64,000 bases of DNA from Metridium senile (lineage: Eukaryota; Cnidaria; Anthozoa; Actiniaria; Metridiidae), in contig OX459100.1 in assembly GCA_949775045.1 (NCBI GenBank), positions 1,274,501-1,338,500 of the forward strand. The letters are read 5' to 3'. Position numbers and translations under genes: made by a program. Below the pieces are notes generated by a model, which had not been told where the DNA came from, did no database searches, and worked only from the letters and a program-made list of their open reading frames with translations. Positions 43,905 to 56,039 of this stretch are shown piece by piece. The stretch's first letter is position 1; each line of letters begins with the position of its first letter.

Positions 43905-45522
43905 GTGTCTGTAAAACCAGGAACGTGCCCGGAACACCCGGAACACCCCCGGAACACCCCGGAACACCCCAGAAAAGTTAATATTTAAAAGATTAAAGAT
44001 AAACAAGGGGAAAAAGGGAAAAAAGAAAGAAAAAGAGAAAGAAAAAAAGGAAAAAAAAAGGAAAACAAATTTGAGATTTTTCACGTTGTAGTTTTGCAGA
44101 ATAAATATCTTTACAGCTCTGCACATTTTCACATTTCAACTATTGTATCTCATAATTAGGTCTATTGTTATATGCCGTTTTCGACGTCGTTGCCGTAGTG
44201 GTTACTTAAACTCCCTACTATTGTAGTTATCCCGCGTTCATTAGCTAACGGTCTTAGAATACGGTCGTATTCACAACGTATTTCGTCGAAAATGACATTT
44301 CACTGGACTGATCGAAAACAAATCAGAGTTGTTTGCATTTGCACGTAATGAAGTTCCGTACTGTGTACTAAGGGCCTGTTTACATGGAGATAGGGTCACC
44401 CTCCTAGGAGGGTCACCCTACCCCTAGGGTCACCCTACTCTATTGTATTCCATGGTTGTGTTTACGTACATGTCAGCTAGGGTGACCCTAGTGGTAGGGT
44501 TACCCTATCAGCTAGGTAGGGTCACCCTCCTAGAAGGGCCAGCTTTTTGCATGTAAACGCTCAAGGTAGGGTGACCCTAGGCTATGTCGTTCTGGCGAGT
44601 ATTTACGAAGATTCCAGTTAAAAGTAATCGTAAATGAGCATTAAAGTGATAAAACTAATAGAAAAGAATAAAATGTAAGAGATCCTGTGACAACGAACGC
44701 TCCAAACATCACAAATATCGCTCAAAGTAGTCAAACACGTAGTCTCACTTACGCAATACTGTACTGGTTGGCGGCTTGATTTATAATTCGCTCTTGGTGA
44801 TGCCGTTTGAGCTATAAACATTGATAATAAGAAACCAAAGCATTGAAAACCCACAGCCAAGGTATACTAAAGACAAGATATAGAGTTTACAGCGAAAATA
44901 GAACGTTTAACCACCATTTTGTTGTTTATTTACCCGAGACGCTAACCCTACCCCTAGGGTCACCCTACCTCGTCTCTTTGCATGTAAAGGACGGCTATCT
45001 ATTGGCCCTACCCCTAGGGTCACCCTATCTCCATGTAAACAGGCCCTTAGTGTGGTTTTAGGATTCACAAACTACTCTTGATTTGTTTTCAGTCCAATGT
45101 CATTTTCGACGAAATACATTGTGAATACGACCGTATTCTAAGACCGTTAGCTAATGAACGCGGGATAACTACAATAGTAGGGAGTTTAAGTAACCACTAC
45201 GGCAACGACGTCGAAAACGGCATATAACAATAGACCTAATTATGAGATACAATAGTTACGAGAAAATGTGCAAAGCTGTAAAGATATTTATTCTGCAAAA
45301 CTACAACGTGAAAAATCTCAATTTTTTTTCCTTTTGTTTTCCTTTTTTTCTTTCTCTTTTTCTTTCTTTTTTTTTTTCTTTTTTCCCTTTTTTCCCTTTT
45401 TTATTTTTTAATTTTATAAATATTAACTTTTCTGGGGTGTTGCGGGGGTGTTCCGGGGGTGTTCCGGGGGTGTTCCGGGGTGTTCCGGGGTGTTCCGGGC
45501 ACGTTCCGGGTTTTACAGACAC
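43905..45522. mobile_element. Foldback transposon, 1.6 kb, about 500-bp inverted arms
   Basis: The ends GTGTCTGTAAAACC and GGTTTTACAGACAC are inverse complements. Each terminus has a GGGGTGTTCC minisatellite (43920-43972, 45433-45505), then a polypurine/polypyrimidine stretch, then TCACGTTGTAGTTTTGCAGA and TAGTTATCCCGCGTTCATTA shared in inverse. The inner part has about nine AGGGTCACCCT-type near-palindromes (44390-44590, 44945-45035). The loop (about 44595-44935) is unique. No transposase is seen, so it is non-autonomous. It sits at the end of a LINE remnant. Confidence 0.85.
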
Positions 45523-45523
45523 T

Positions 45524-45773
45524 CTCTACCCGTGAAAGGAAAACAAGTGGGTTTACACATGCACCGTTATATTCAGATAAGAAAATTAGCAGTTATGATA
45601 CCATTTAAAACTTAATTCATGGCTGTTTCAAAATACTTGCTAAATTTCAGGGTCGTTTCGGGGGATGTGTTTTAGTGATTGATCCCGAGGTTTTACACAA
45701 AAATTTGATCCCTGATCCCAAAAGCTCGCGTATTTTGATTCTTGATCCTACAAAAAATGTTATGATTCCTATG
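45524..45773. repeat. Dispersed direct repeat, copy 1
   Basis: From CGTGAAAGGAAAACAAGTGG to AAAAAATGTTATGATTCCTA, about 245 bases are nearly identical to 49506-49756. Differences are few (TTTCGGGGGATG against TGTCGAGGGATG; a CTGAG insertion in copy 2). Confidence 0.9.
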
Positions 45774-46189
45774 ATTGGTTGAAACTGTTAACTAAGTCCA
45801 GAAATTTAGAAATCAGACATTGAAATAAGGCCATTTTGAGACTATTTGATAACTCGTTTAAAAATAAATTTAGACACACATAAACCCCTTAGCTGTAAAG
45901 CGGATGAGTGATTTAAAAAGACTTTGATATAAATTTATTGGTTGATGCTGCGAATCAAGTATTAAAGTGTCGCGACTGCACCCGACGGGCATAAATGTTT
46001 AACGGCTTTTAGCTCAACAACGAAATAATTTCTTACCAAACTATAAATGCATTCTTGTTTTAGTATTAGTAAACCCTTTCAGTCGACAGAGCTTCAGGCA
46101 AATCCATTTTTGAAGCAAAAACGAGTGGGTGGTTTTTACCGAGACAGTAAAAATAGAAAGTACATAAGTAATGTTTTTAGTTTTATTTT

Positions 46190-46745
46190 GAATTACTCTG
46201 TGGAAGGTGCGTTCTTAATTTCTACCGGTAGTTCATTCCACGAAGTCGGCGCACATACGGAGAATGCTCTACAACCGTAGTTCTTAGTTCTATACTTGGG
46301 TCTTGTTAAGCGTAGGTTGTCAGCGTTTGATCGGAGAACTCTGTTTGGTTTGTGTAAGGTGAGTAAGTCAGCAAGGTATGCAGGTGCCATCCCGTTTAGT
46401 ACTTTGTTAGTGAGCAAAAGAATCTTGTAGGTTAATCTTAATAGGATTGGTGTTATGTGGTCAAACTTGTTATATTTAGTAACAAGACGAGCAGCAGAGT
46501 TTTGAATGCGTTGAAGCTAGTTTCGAGATATCTTCATCGGGTAGACCATGTAGAAGACTGTTGCAGTAGTCCAGTTTTGTAGTTATGAAGGCGTGGATAA
46601 GTTTTACTCGAGGTACTTTCGGATATTCCCGATGCGCTTAAGCGAAAAGGATGCAGACATTGTAAGGTACTGGTCAAGTGTATCCCCAAGATCGCGTATA
46701 TATTGGACTTTGTCTTTATCTCAGAGCTGTCTATATTTACCACTA
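46190..46745 (-). mobile_element. CR1/Rex1-type LINE reverse transcriptase remnant
   Basis: With frameshifts, the minus strand encodes the IRDLGDTLDQ region, KLIHAFITTKLDYCNSLLHG, then PILLRLTYKILLLTNKVLNG, APAYLADLL, and SWNELPVEIKNA. These follow the order of the C-terminal end of many CR1/Rex-like non-LTR reverse transcriptases ('DYCNSLLYGLP' ... 'APxYLxxLL' ... 'WNxLPxxIK'). Several frame breaks make it a dead copy. Confidence 0.85.
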
Positions 46746-47053
46746 TTTCAATTTAAGAAAATTGAAATGGTAACTATTGAAATCAAATGATTAATAAAAG
46801 CACCTTAATATTTTTAATATTGTGACTGCTAGTGCACGTTCTATCCGTTCTTTATTTCGACTTCAACCTCGCTTATATATAGAACATGTTCAAACAACCA
46901 CGAAAAAATGACAAAAAATGGCTTACATTTAAGGATCCTAAAATATAAACAGGTGAACAACTTTATTCAATTAATTCGAATTGAAACAACAAATAAAAAA
47001 GTTAAACATTTTGAAACAAGGCATTCTTAACGGTATATTTCATTTATGAAATT

Positions 47054-47437
47054 CAGTAAAAACCCGCGTATAAGAACCTATAGGTTTTTTCAAGTTAGAC
47101 TCCATAGGTTCTTATAAATGATGCTTACTGTGAACATAATAGGTTCTTAATTTATGTTCATAACAATAATATATTGATTGGTGTGGCCGCCATTATATTG
47201 AATCATTTATTTATTTGTTTTACTTACACAGTTAAAGAACTAAATCCCTCCCTGATACATGTATGTGTCTCAAAACAATGTTCATCGCCATTTTTGGCTG
47301 GCTTTTTTGTATTGCATGTGATGTACTGATGTACTAATTGCTGTTTTTTGAAAATATATGTGAAGGGTGCTTAATGTGGGAAATTGTAGCCTAACAGGTT
47401 CTTAAGTGGTACGTTCTTATATGCGGGTTTTTACTGT
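47054..47437. mobile_element. MITE with CAGTAAAAACCCGC ends
   Basis: CAGTAAAAACCCGCGTATAA at the left pairs with the inverse TATATGCGGGTTTTTACTG at the right, and AAGAACCT recurs several times inside (TAGGTTCTTA). A related right end, ATATATGCGGGTTTTTACTG, is at 54288-54307. Confidence 0.75.
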
Positions 47438-47483
47438 ATTTATTAAGTCTTACAATAAAATATAGTATGTATATAAGGCCTAT

Positions 47484-47576
<93 letters not shown>

Positions 47577-47577
47577 T
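47484..47577. repeat. (AAT)n microsatellite
   Basis: About 31 uninterrupted ATA/AAT triplets, directly upstream of the LINE remnant at 47578. Confidence 0.98.
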
Positions 47578-48178
47578 GATTTGTTGTGCAGCTTTTGCCA
47601 TAACAACCAAGAAACAGTACCACATATAATGTGCAGCTGTTCTGCCATCGCACAAACGTTGTACACAGCATGCATGATCGCATGCTACGCCCAGCCTACT
47701 ACGCGATTCTAAAGACCCTTGGAATCAACAACGATAAGGAGAACCAAACAACGCCTTGGCACAAAGAGCAACAGCCAAAATGTTGTGTTGAAACCAAAGA
47801 AGTTAAAGTACTATGGAACATACCCTTACACCTAGACGTTGTTCCTAAGGACGGTGCAAATAAACCGGATATCTCTATCTGTAACAGGAAGGAACGCCAA
47901 TGGCTTATATTTGAAGGAACAGTGTGTAACATCGGAAAGATTCAAGAAAGAGATAAAATGAAAACAGAGAAATATGCTTAAAGAGACTGTACCCTGATTA
48001 CCATGTTACTCAAGTCAACTTAGTCTTTGATTTCCTATCAGGGTATCATAAAGATCTAGTAAATAAGCTTAATAATGTAGGAATACCGGACAGCATTATG
48101 AATGTTATTAGGAAATGTCAGAAATGGATAATAGGACAGAACTGTGAAATTGTTAAAGCACTTTACAAGCATAAATGA
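47578..48178 (+). mobile_element. LINE 3' coding remnant (second family)
   Basis: The plus strand encodes CHNNQETVPHIMCSCSAIAQ, then (frameshift) WHKEQQPKCCVETKEVKVLW, NIPLHLDVVPKDGANKPDIS, and after another break TQVNLVFDFLSGYHKDL ending near 48178. The CxxC..ETxxHI..xCS.LAQ..Y pattern is a known C-terminal region of a non-LTR retrotransposon lineage. It is broken by at least two frameshifts and bracketed by (AAT)n arrays. Confidence 0.75.
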
Positions 48179-48279
48179 TCAGATGTTTCTATTTAAAATT
48201 ACTAGGGAATTGCTTAGAATTCATTCCGCAGTTTCACTAAGAGATACACTTGTAAACAAGTCAAAGTTAAAATAAACGA

Positions 48280-48408
<129 letters not shown>

Positions 48409-48625
48409 TTGATCTACATATTTTACACTATCCATCATTTGGGTTTAAAACTTCTTTTTGTTCTATTAGCCAGTCACTGGCTAAACGTGAAAGCGGGATC
48501 ATATCCTGATAATATATCTGATTATAACCGTGCATGACCTTATAATTAGCCTTTTCAAATTAAGCCTTAAGCTTAACCAAGTCTGGCAATATAATAGTAT
48601 AATAGTTATATAATAGTTGCCGTAT

Positions 48626-48790
<165 letters not shown>

Positions 48791-49505
48791 CAACAACAAC
48801 AGTAAACATAAAAAATAGTCTTAAAGTCGGGCAAAAATTGTTGCATAACTGCAACATGTGTTCCTATCAAAGGGGACTCGTTCAATATGCGGCGCGAGTC
48901 ATATATGTCATCAGTGCGGGTTTTTGTTATACATGTCCTCCCCCCTCCACCTCCAACTAGATAACATGAAATTGGAGCATTTGTCAGTGAACATAAAAAA
49001 AGAAGAAGAAAAAAAACCCAGAACAAGTAATACATAAATTGCATCCCACGTTTTGGCCTCCGCCATTTGTATTTTACTTCCGATCTCTTTTAAATTGCAC
49101 ATTAAAATTTTCAATCAAATTAAATTATTTGAGAAATACTATTCCACTTCTTCTAATAGCTTCTAATAGGTGTAGCTTTCTCATTTAACTATCGATTTTC
49201 TACTGAGAACCATCCACCTGCGGGCAAGCTTGTTTTTCACATATTTAAGTACTTTTTAAGTGGAAGTATAAAAATTTAAGGTGGGCGTATGGAAGTCATG
49301 TTTTCACAATTAACAATATAATCCGCCTGTTTTATCGTACGTGATACAAGCCTTTTAGAAAACTCATCGTCGTTTTATTTTGGTAACATTTCCCTTTCTT
49401 AAACTGCTTAAAAAAATCATGCTTTAGTTTCATGAATCGGAAATTTGTTATCACTTCGATGCACATTTTTAAAAGTGAGCTTTTTGTGTCAATTAGTTTT
49501 GGGCT

Positions 49506-49756
49506 ACACGTGAAAGGAAAACAAGTGGGTTTACACATGCACCGTTATATTCAGATAAGAAAATTAGCAGTTATGATACCATTTAAAACTTAATTCATGG
49601 CTGCTTCCAAATACTTGCTAAATTTTAGGGTCGTGTCGAGGGATGTGTTTTAGTGATTGATCCCGAGCTGAGGTTTTACACAAAAATTTGATCCCTGATC
49701 CCAAAAGCTCGCGTATTTTGATTCTTGATCCTACAAAAAATGTTATGATTCCTATT
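49506..49756. repeat. Dispersed direct repeat, copy 2
   Basis: This is the second copy of the 45524-45773 sequence, same orientation, 4 kb away. The following bases repeat GATCCC/GATTCC words (49740-49860). The function of the unit is unknown. Confidence 0.9.
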
Positions 49757-49859
49757 TATTCATACGATCCCGATCTCTCTTCGGTGACCCTGATTCCAGA
49801 TGATTCGGACTATATGTGTTCCTCGATCCCAGGCATGTGATCCCTGATTCCACATCCAA

Positions 49860-51300
49860 CAACTTGACTTTATTTCCAGCAAAATCCTGAAAAATTATAC
49901 AATTTCAATTTAAGAAATGTTCAGATAAATCGGGTAAAAGTTTCTCAGAATAGCTAAAAAAAGGCTAATCAAGCTGAGTTACGACCCTAAAAATTTGGTG
50001 AAATTTAAACTACTAGGAACTAGCCACCTGAACAAATCATTAATAGGTTTGGCCCACGACGTTCAGAACTGCTAGGATAATATATCTGTGACTGTCAAAC
50101 CATGATTGGTCGTATGTAGTCGAATGTCCATCATTCCTTTGTATATATTTAACTAATCTTGCGGTGATAACATTTTTAAACAAGTTGTATTAAAAGTGCC
50201 TTAAATAGTTTTTCACTGATTAGCTTACGTCAATATCTTTGCTTTCCTCCAGATAAAAACACGGATGCTGGTGATTAGACGTTGACGATTTTAAGACAGA
50301 AGAGAGAAAGAAAGGGAGGACAACTAAAGTAGTAAACGCATTTAATACTCAAGGGAATGATAAACAAAATGTGACAGAGACTCAAGAATTAACACGAGAT
50401 ATTGCTATAGAAAGAAGAGCCCAAGGGAAGAGGTGAAAATTCAAAAGTTTCTCACAAAAGATAGCGACGGATACTTATAAACAAGACGACACAAAAAAAA
50501 CTCGAAATACGGCGAAGAAATTCAGACCGAAAGAAGTTGGAAGAAACAAAGCAGCTGTATATCCAACTACACGAAATAAGAATTCGTTGTCCAATCTGAA
50601 AACAAAGACGTGCTGACTTGAAAGATTAGCCAAATATACAGACAGCAAGGGACGGAAGAGAAAACTGGGCGAAACCTTGCAATAATCGCAAGATGGAGTG
50701 TAGATAAGCGAGAGGTGCCACGAAACAATATAAGACAGTTGCGAAATCTTTATCACAACACGTTATACAAGAGGAACGAAATTAGCTAAAACATTAATAC
50801 AAGGCATGGTGAATTGTTTATAGCCTTGGTGTAAGCGGCTGCATATTACCTGGTTTAATCATTTATTCACCCAATTGGAGATCAAAATCAACAGAGAAAA
50901 ACTACTGTTTAAATCAGTCCTTCGCCCAATTGCATCAATTGCAGATAAAAATCAGTAGAAAAAAACAACTAGATAAATCAGTCCTTCGCCCAATTGCATC
51001 AATTGCAGATAAAAAACAGTAGAGAAAAACGGAGAAATCAATCATACTTAACTTCAAGATAAAGATTTGAAAACGTGGACGTGTGATAAGAAAACAAATG
51101 GAACAGGTGATATATTATTGATGTTTTATTCGATCCTTATCGCTGAAAAGAAAATGTCTCAGAGGGTAAATTAAGCCATTCAATATTGCACTACGAAAAC
51201 AACTCCAAGGGGAGTAAATCCTTAATAAATCACAAAATATTCAAGATAACAACTCAAGGCAGGAAACGTGAAAAACAGTACTGAAGAAAAACAGTCACCT
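49860..51300. repeat. Intergenic, with tandem ~75-bp repeat upstream of the opsin
   Basis: At 50865-51045 a unit containing CCCAATTG.ATCAATTGCAGA, AATCAGTAGA and AATCAGTCCTTCG occurs three times at a spacing of about 75. The rest of the stretch has no supportable gene. It may include opsin regulatory sequence. Confidence 0.6.
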
Positions 51301-51545
51301 TATATGGCGTATGTCAGTTGAAAAACAGAAAACCAACCTTCTAAACATCACTCCATATATCGTCTTATTGGACAAATATAATACTGAAGAAATACAGTCA
51401 TATTCTTATAGGCCTTGTATCTTGAAAAACAGAAAAACTAAACATCACTTCATATATCGTCTTATTGGACGACTATAATACTGAAGAAATACGGTGACAT
51501 TCTTATATGGTGTGTATCTTGAATAACAGAAAACCAACCTTCTAA
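51290..51545. repeat. Tandem ~110-bp repeat just 5' of the opsin ATG
   Basis: CATATATCGTCTTATTGGAC, AATACTGAAGAAATAC and AACAGAAAACCAACCTTCTA recur at about 51354, 51451 and flanks, giving roughly two and a half units. It ends 60 bases before the opsin start, so it lies in promoter or 5' UTR. Confidence 0.75.
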
Positions 51546-51604
51546 ACACGACGCCAAACATTAACATTTTATTGGTGGAATATCTTAAAGCAAGGTGCAA
51601 GAAA

Positions 51605-54600
51605 ATGTATCCAAACATATCGAGAGCAGTTTTGAACAATACTGTATTATTTGGTAATACTACAATGGATGGCAATGGGACAACACATGATTCGCGGTAT
51701 CATCATCATGTTTACACGACTGCCATGTTTACTATTCTTACGATTGGTCTAATTGGTAATCTATTGACCATCCTTGTTTTTGTACAAAAAGAACATCGAT
51801 CGAAGCTCATCACGCCTTTTCTAATTAACTTGGCAGTTGCTGATATATTTATCGTTATGTTTGGGTACCCTGTGGCGATCACTGCTAACTTATCTAGTCA
51901 AAAGCTATCAATAGGAACACCTAGGTGCACTTGGTCAGCGTTTATCAACGGTTCAGTTGGCATAGCAACCATTGTCATCCTCGCTGAAATGAGTGTCATG
52001 ATGTGTTATACTATAACCTCTATGGTTGCGCCTGAGAAAAGAAAGTTTTCAACCAAAGTGAAAATATTTCTCATTGGTATTGCATGGGTGTATGGTTTTC
52101 TATCCATGACCCCGCCCTTATTTGGCTGGAGCAGGTTTGTTCCCGGCTCTGCTAGGATCAGTTGTGCTCCAGACTGGAGGTCTCCAAGTACAAAGTCATT
52201 ATCGTATAATATTGTGTTGATGATAATTGGTTTTGTTCTTCCAGTGATAGTTATCGTCACCAGTTACATCAAGCTATACAGGTAGATATCCGGTATTAAG
52301 AACTTTGATAATAATAATAATCATCTGTATTATATTTACCATTCCTCACCATCATATACATCATCATCAACACCACCACCATCACCATCACCATCATCAT
52401 CAACACCACCACCATCATCATCACAATCATATGAATCATCATCAACACCATCATCATCATATGAATCATCATCATCACCATCATCATCAACACCACCACC
52501 ATCATCATCACAATCATATGAATCATCATCAACACCATCATCATCATATGAATCATCATCATCACCATCATCATCAACACCACCACCATCATCATCACAA
52601 TCATATGAATCATCATCAACACCATCATCATCATATGAATCATCATCATCACCATCATCATCAACACCACCACCATCATCATCACAATCATATGAATCAT
52701 CATCAACACCATCATCATCATCAACACCACCACCATCATCACCATCATCATCAACATCATCATCACAATCATATGAATCATCATCAACACCATCATCATC
52801 AACACCACCACCATCATCATCACAATCATATGAATCATCATCAACACCATCATCATCAACACCACCACCATCATCATCACAATCATATGAATCATCATCA
52901 ACACCATCATCATCATATGCATCATCATCATCACAACCACCACCATCATCATCAACACCATCACTATGCATCATCATCAACACCATCGTATGCGTCATCA
53001 CCATCATCATTATATGCATCAACACCATCATCATCATATGCATCATCATCATCACAACCACCACCATCATCATCAACACCATCACTATGCATCATCATCA
53101 ACACCATCACTATGCATCATCATCAACACCATCATATGCGTCATCACCATCATCATTATATGCGTCAATATCATCACCACCACCACCATCATTCTCATCA
53201 CTGATTATCATCAATACCATCATATGCATCATCACCATCATCATTATCATCACTGATTATCATCAGCATGCTATGTTATTTGTTATGAAAATAGAACTAT
53301 ATAAATCAATGTGGTATCCATAGAACGAAATAACGACTATGGTTACGAGCTTGTATAAGTTAAAAAGTAAAATGAAACCAAATTAACTAGATACTAGTTA
53401 ATAGAACTATGACTGAATGAATAATTTTGGATTTAGAATTGAATTGCTAACGAGACAATCCGGATGTCGTTAATTGTGGCTTTCAATAAAATCTCGTTCG
53501 CTTAAATAAGAACAAAGTTAATAACGCCTCGATTGCTCTCTTCGAGACATAAACAAGTTTGATAGTTTTCAAATTAACAATGTCGTGGTATAAATAGGAA
53601 TCGTATTGAAAATAGACCAAAATAGATCGCTTGTCATTCTTATTGTTCTGAGGGTGGTTGATTTGATCAAAAGATCGGTTCATTAAAACCATAGCTTTTT
53701 ATACGTAGTTGACACCTATTTATTTTCAAGTTTTTTTAAATAGTAATTGGGAAAACATCACGCAAAAGACCATTTCACATTTCTCGTCGATCAACCTTGC
53801 GATCGATATCTAATATATTCTTTAGAATTTAAGCTGTAAAGAATTTCTACAGAATATATTACACGCTATCGAGGCTTAGATTGCTCGACGACAACAAACA
53901 GAGAAACAAACAAACAAACAAACAAAAAACAAAAAAAAGCAGACATAATATGTGAGGGTTTTTTGTGAAATTAGGCTGGTTTTTATTTACAAAGCAAAAA
54001 CAATTTTCCTTATATAGTGTTTTTATATGTTATATAAATTATTATGTACAAGTATCTGAATGATGAATGTATTCTCATTGAGAACTAACTGATAATACAT
54101 TTGTAAAACATTTTTCTTGCATTGATTTTAAATTTGGTCATATTCAGACTCAACTTTTTTTCAAATGACCAAATAAATCTTGAAACCTTTCATAACCAGT
54201 CTAGTTTTTTAGCCTAAAGTGGTTCTTTTTTAACAGGTGCTTAAAAAGCAAATTTTAGCCTGGTGGTTCTTAATCCACTGGTTCTTATATATGCGGGTTT
54301 TTACTGTACTTTAAGTCCTCCTCATGTGATAGATAATGCATTTTTCTTTACACTTGTTATGATTTTTGAGCAACAAATCGTCGTTTTAGGCAGTTCGTTT
54401 CACAAAAACATGATAAAGTTGGCACCGATGCAAACAAGTACACGACGGCCAGCCGTTTGACGTCGAGCCACGGCCAGTGTGTGACATCAAAAAAAGATTC
54501 TATAAAACATCCCATAGTACATACATACTACATATTGTAGTGTGTTTTTATTTTTGTCATTTGGTAGTGATGCTTTTTGTTGCTTTAATTTACTGTTCCT

Positions 54601-55260
54601 GTTATCATTATTGGTGTTTTAAATACTGTAGTTTATGGTCATTGGTCTTTTTCTGTCAAAAAAGCAAAACTCTAACTGGGTGCGTCTCTCCCCCCTCCCC
54701 TCACTCCCTGCTCGTCCGTTAAAATTTTCCTCATTCTCTCGCGGCCAGAATTTCGCGAAAAGTAGGGACTGTTTTGCAGTCTATAGTAAAAGCAAAGATA
54801 CTGATCAAATGATTTTGTTTTCAGATGTGTATCAACAAGCTTATTAAACACTCGTCAACTTCAAAGTATTTTAAGAGTAACCCGTCGTCGTAAGTCACTA
54901 GTAAAAGTCGCACGTATGATTGGTGTCTCTGTCACAGTGTTTGTATTGAGCTGGTCGCCATACTGTATCGTCTGCTTGGCTGCAATGTTTCAAAACAGTT
55001 ACATGATCACCAATGGTGAATCAGAGATCCCTGAGCTCATGGCTAAAGCATCTGTCATATATAACCCCTTTGTGTACGTAGCAATGAACAGAAATGTCAG
55101 AAGAACACTAAAAAATCTCATGTTGTGTAGGTCACGACTTTACTGGGGTAGGAATCAAGCAGAGCAACACGAAAGGACACGATGGTTACGCACCAGTCAT
55201 GTTACATGGAGAACGCATCGAGATGGAACTAGCGTTGTTAGAACTCAGTCTACTGATTAA
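51605..55260 (+). CDS. Anthozoan-type opsin lacking usual counterions, two exons
   Basis: Exon 1 runs from ATG 51605 to 52281 and exon 2 from 54825 to 55260, phase-compatible (AG|A), 370 aa. It is a retinal-binding GPCR. Seven membrane helices are visible: LIGNLLTILVF (TM1), NLAVAD (TM2), the C110 equivalent in PRCTWS, MTPPLFGWSRF and SCAPDW (loop 2), SWSPY (TM6, W265), MAKASVIYNPFVY with Lys at 296 and NPxxY at exact spacing. N-terminal NIS, NNT, NTT and NGT are glycosylation candidates. Ungapped against bovine rhodopsin, position 94 is Ala, 113 Ser, 181 Gly, and the E/DRY triplet is replaced by MMC. These losses fit the anthozoan-specific opsin II group rather than cnidopsins; subgroup is inferred. 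The start was chosen as the first ATG; the frame is open slightly upstream without another ATG. Exon 2 begins after TM5. Confidence 0.9.
52345..53268. repeat. CAT/CAC minisatellite, 87-bp period, in the opsin intron
   Basis: Over 900 bases of CAT, CAC and CAA triplets. The landmark CACAATCATATGAATCATC recurs at 52422, 52509, 52596 and 52683, exactly 87 bases apart, then at shorter spacing. Because 87 is divisible by three, frames stay open on both strands (poly-His one way, Met/Val or Asp the other), but this is low complexity, not a gene. Confidence 0.95.
54240..54308. repeat. Right-end fragment of the CAGTAAAAACCCGC MITE
   Basis: GGTTCTTAATCCACTGGTTC and TATATGCGGGTTTTTACTGT match the right end of the element at 47054-47437. 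It lies inside the opsin intron. Confidence 0.65.
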
Positions 55261-55359
55261 GTTGCAGGAATAAAGCGCAGGAACTGTTAAACAATCAGAC
55301 ATAATAGAGTAAATAGACGCACTGAACTGTATTACAGTGAAAACTCTATATATACACCG

Positions 55360-55615
55360 GCTTTCCGAGAAAGTTTGTCACTCAAGAAAAGCTTACAAGC
55401 TAGTGGCGCAAAGGATCATGGATCAGTTTAAAAACTAAATGTGCATTCAGCATGCCTTTCATGTTGTCCATTTATCAATAACACACTGACAAGTGTAGCA
55501 ATGTGGCCATAAAATCCCTGCGTTCTAATAAAGTATACATATAGGTTATCCATAATCCTCTGCGCTACTAGCTTGTAGGCTTTTTACTTCACGGGTGACA
55601 AACTTTCTCGGAAAG
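55360..55615. mobile_element. Hairpin MITE downstream of the opsin
   Basis: CTTTCCGAGAAAGTTTGTCA pairs perfectly with TGACAAACTTTCTCGGAAAG; AAGCTTACAAGCTAGTGGCG pairs with CGCTACTAGCTTGTAGGCTT. It starts about 100 bases after the stop codon and may be in the 3' UTR. Confidence 0.8.
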
Positions 55616-56039
55616 GGTCTATTCTATTTAGCATCAAGTTTACAATGTATTATTATATAAATAGATCAGATATAGATATATACATAATGTATTTAATATT
55701 TGCATTCCATTATAAGGTTTGAACAGGCTGATGTTACTGCTTGTAAAGCAGATGCATGACGACGTCAGAGAGTCCAATTTAAAGTCGTGAGAAATAAAAC
55801 AAACCATATAATATTAATGTAGGGATATAGAGTGCCGGATACTACGATAAATATTAGCTGCTGTATATGTGGAAGTTCGGCAACCACCCCGAGAAGAACT
55901 CGGAAGTAAAAGTATCGCTGCATGTCTTGTTAATTTACTTATGGTATCTTTAAGGTGTATTTTTGAAAATTTCTAACGAGCATGCCCGATATAACCCGCT
56001 GTTTCCACGGCTCCTCCACACGGGCCAACGACCTCCGTG

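Noticed and set aside
52296..53204. Long poly-His and Asp/Met frames of up to 299 codons
   Set aside because: They are translations of the CAT/CAC minisatellite on both strands, inside the opsin intron.
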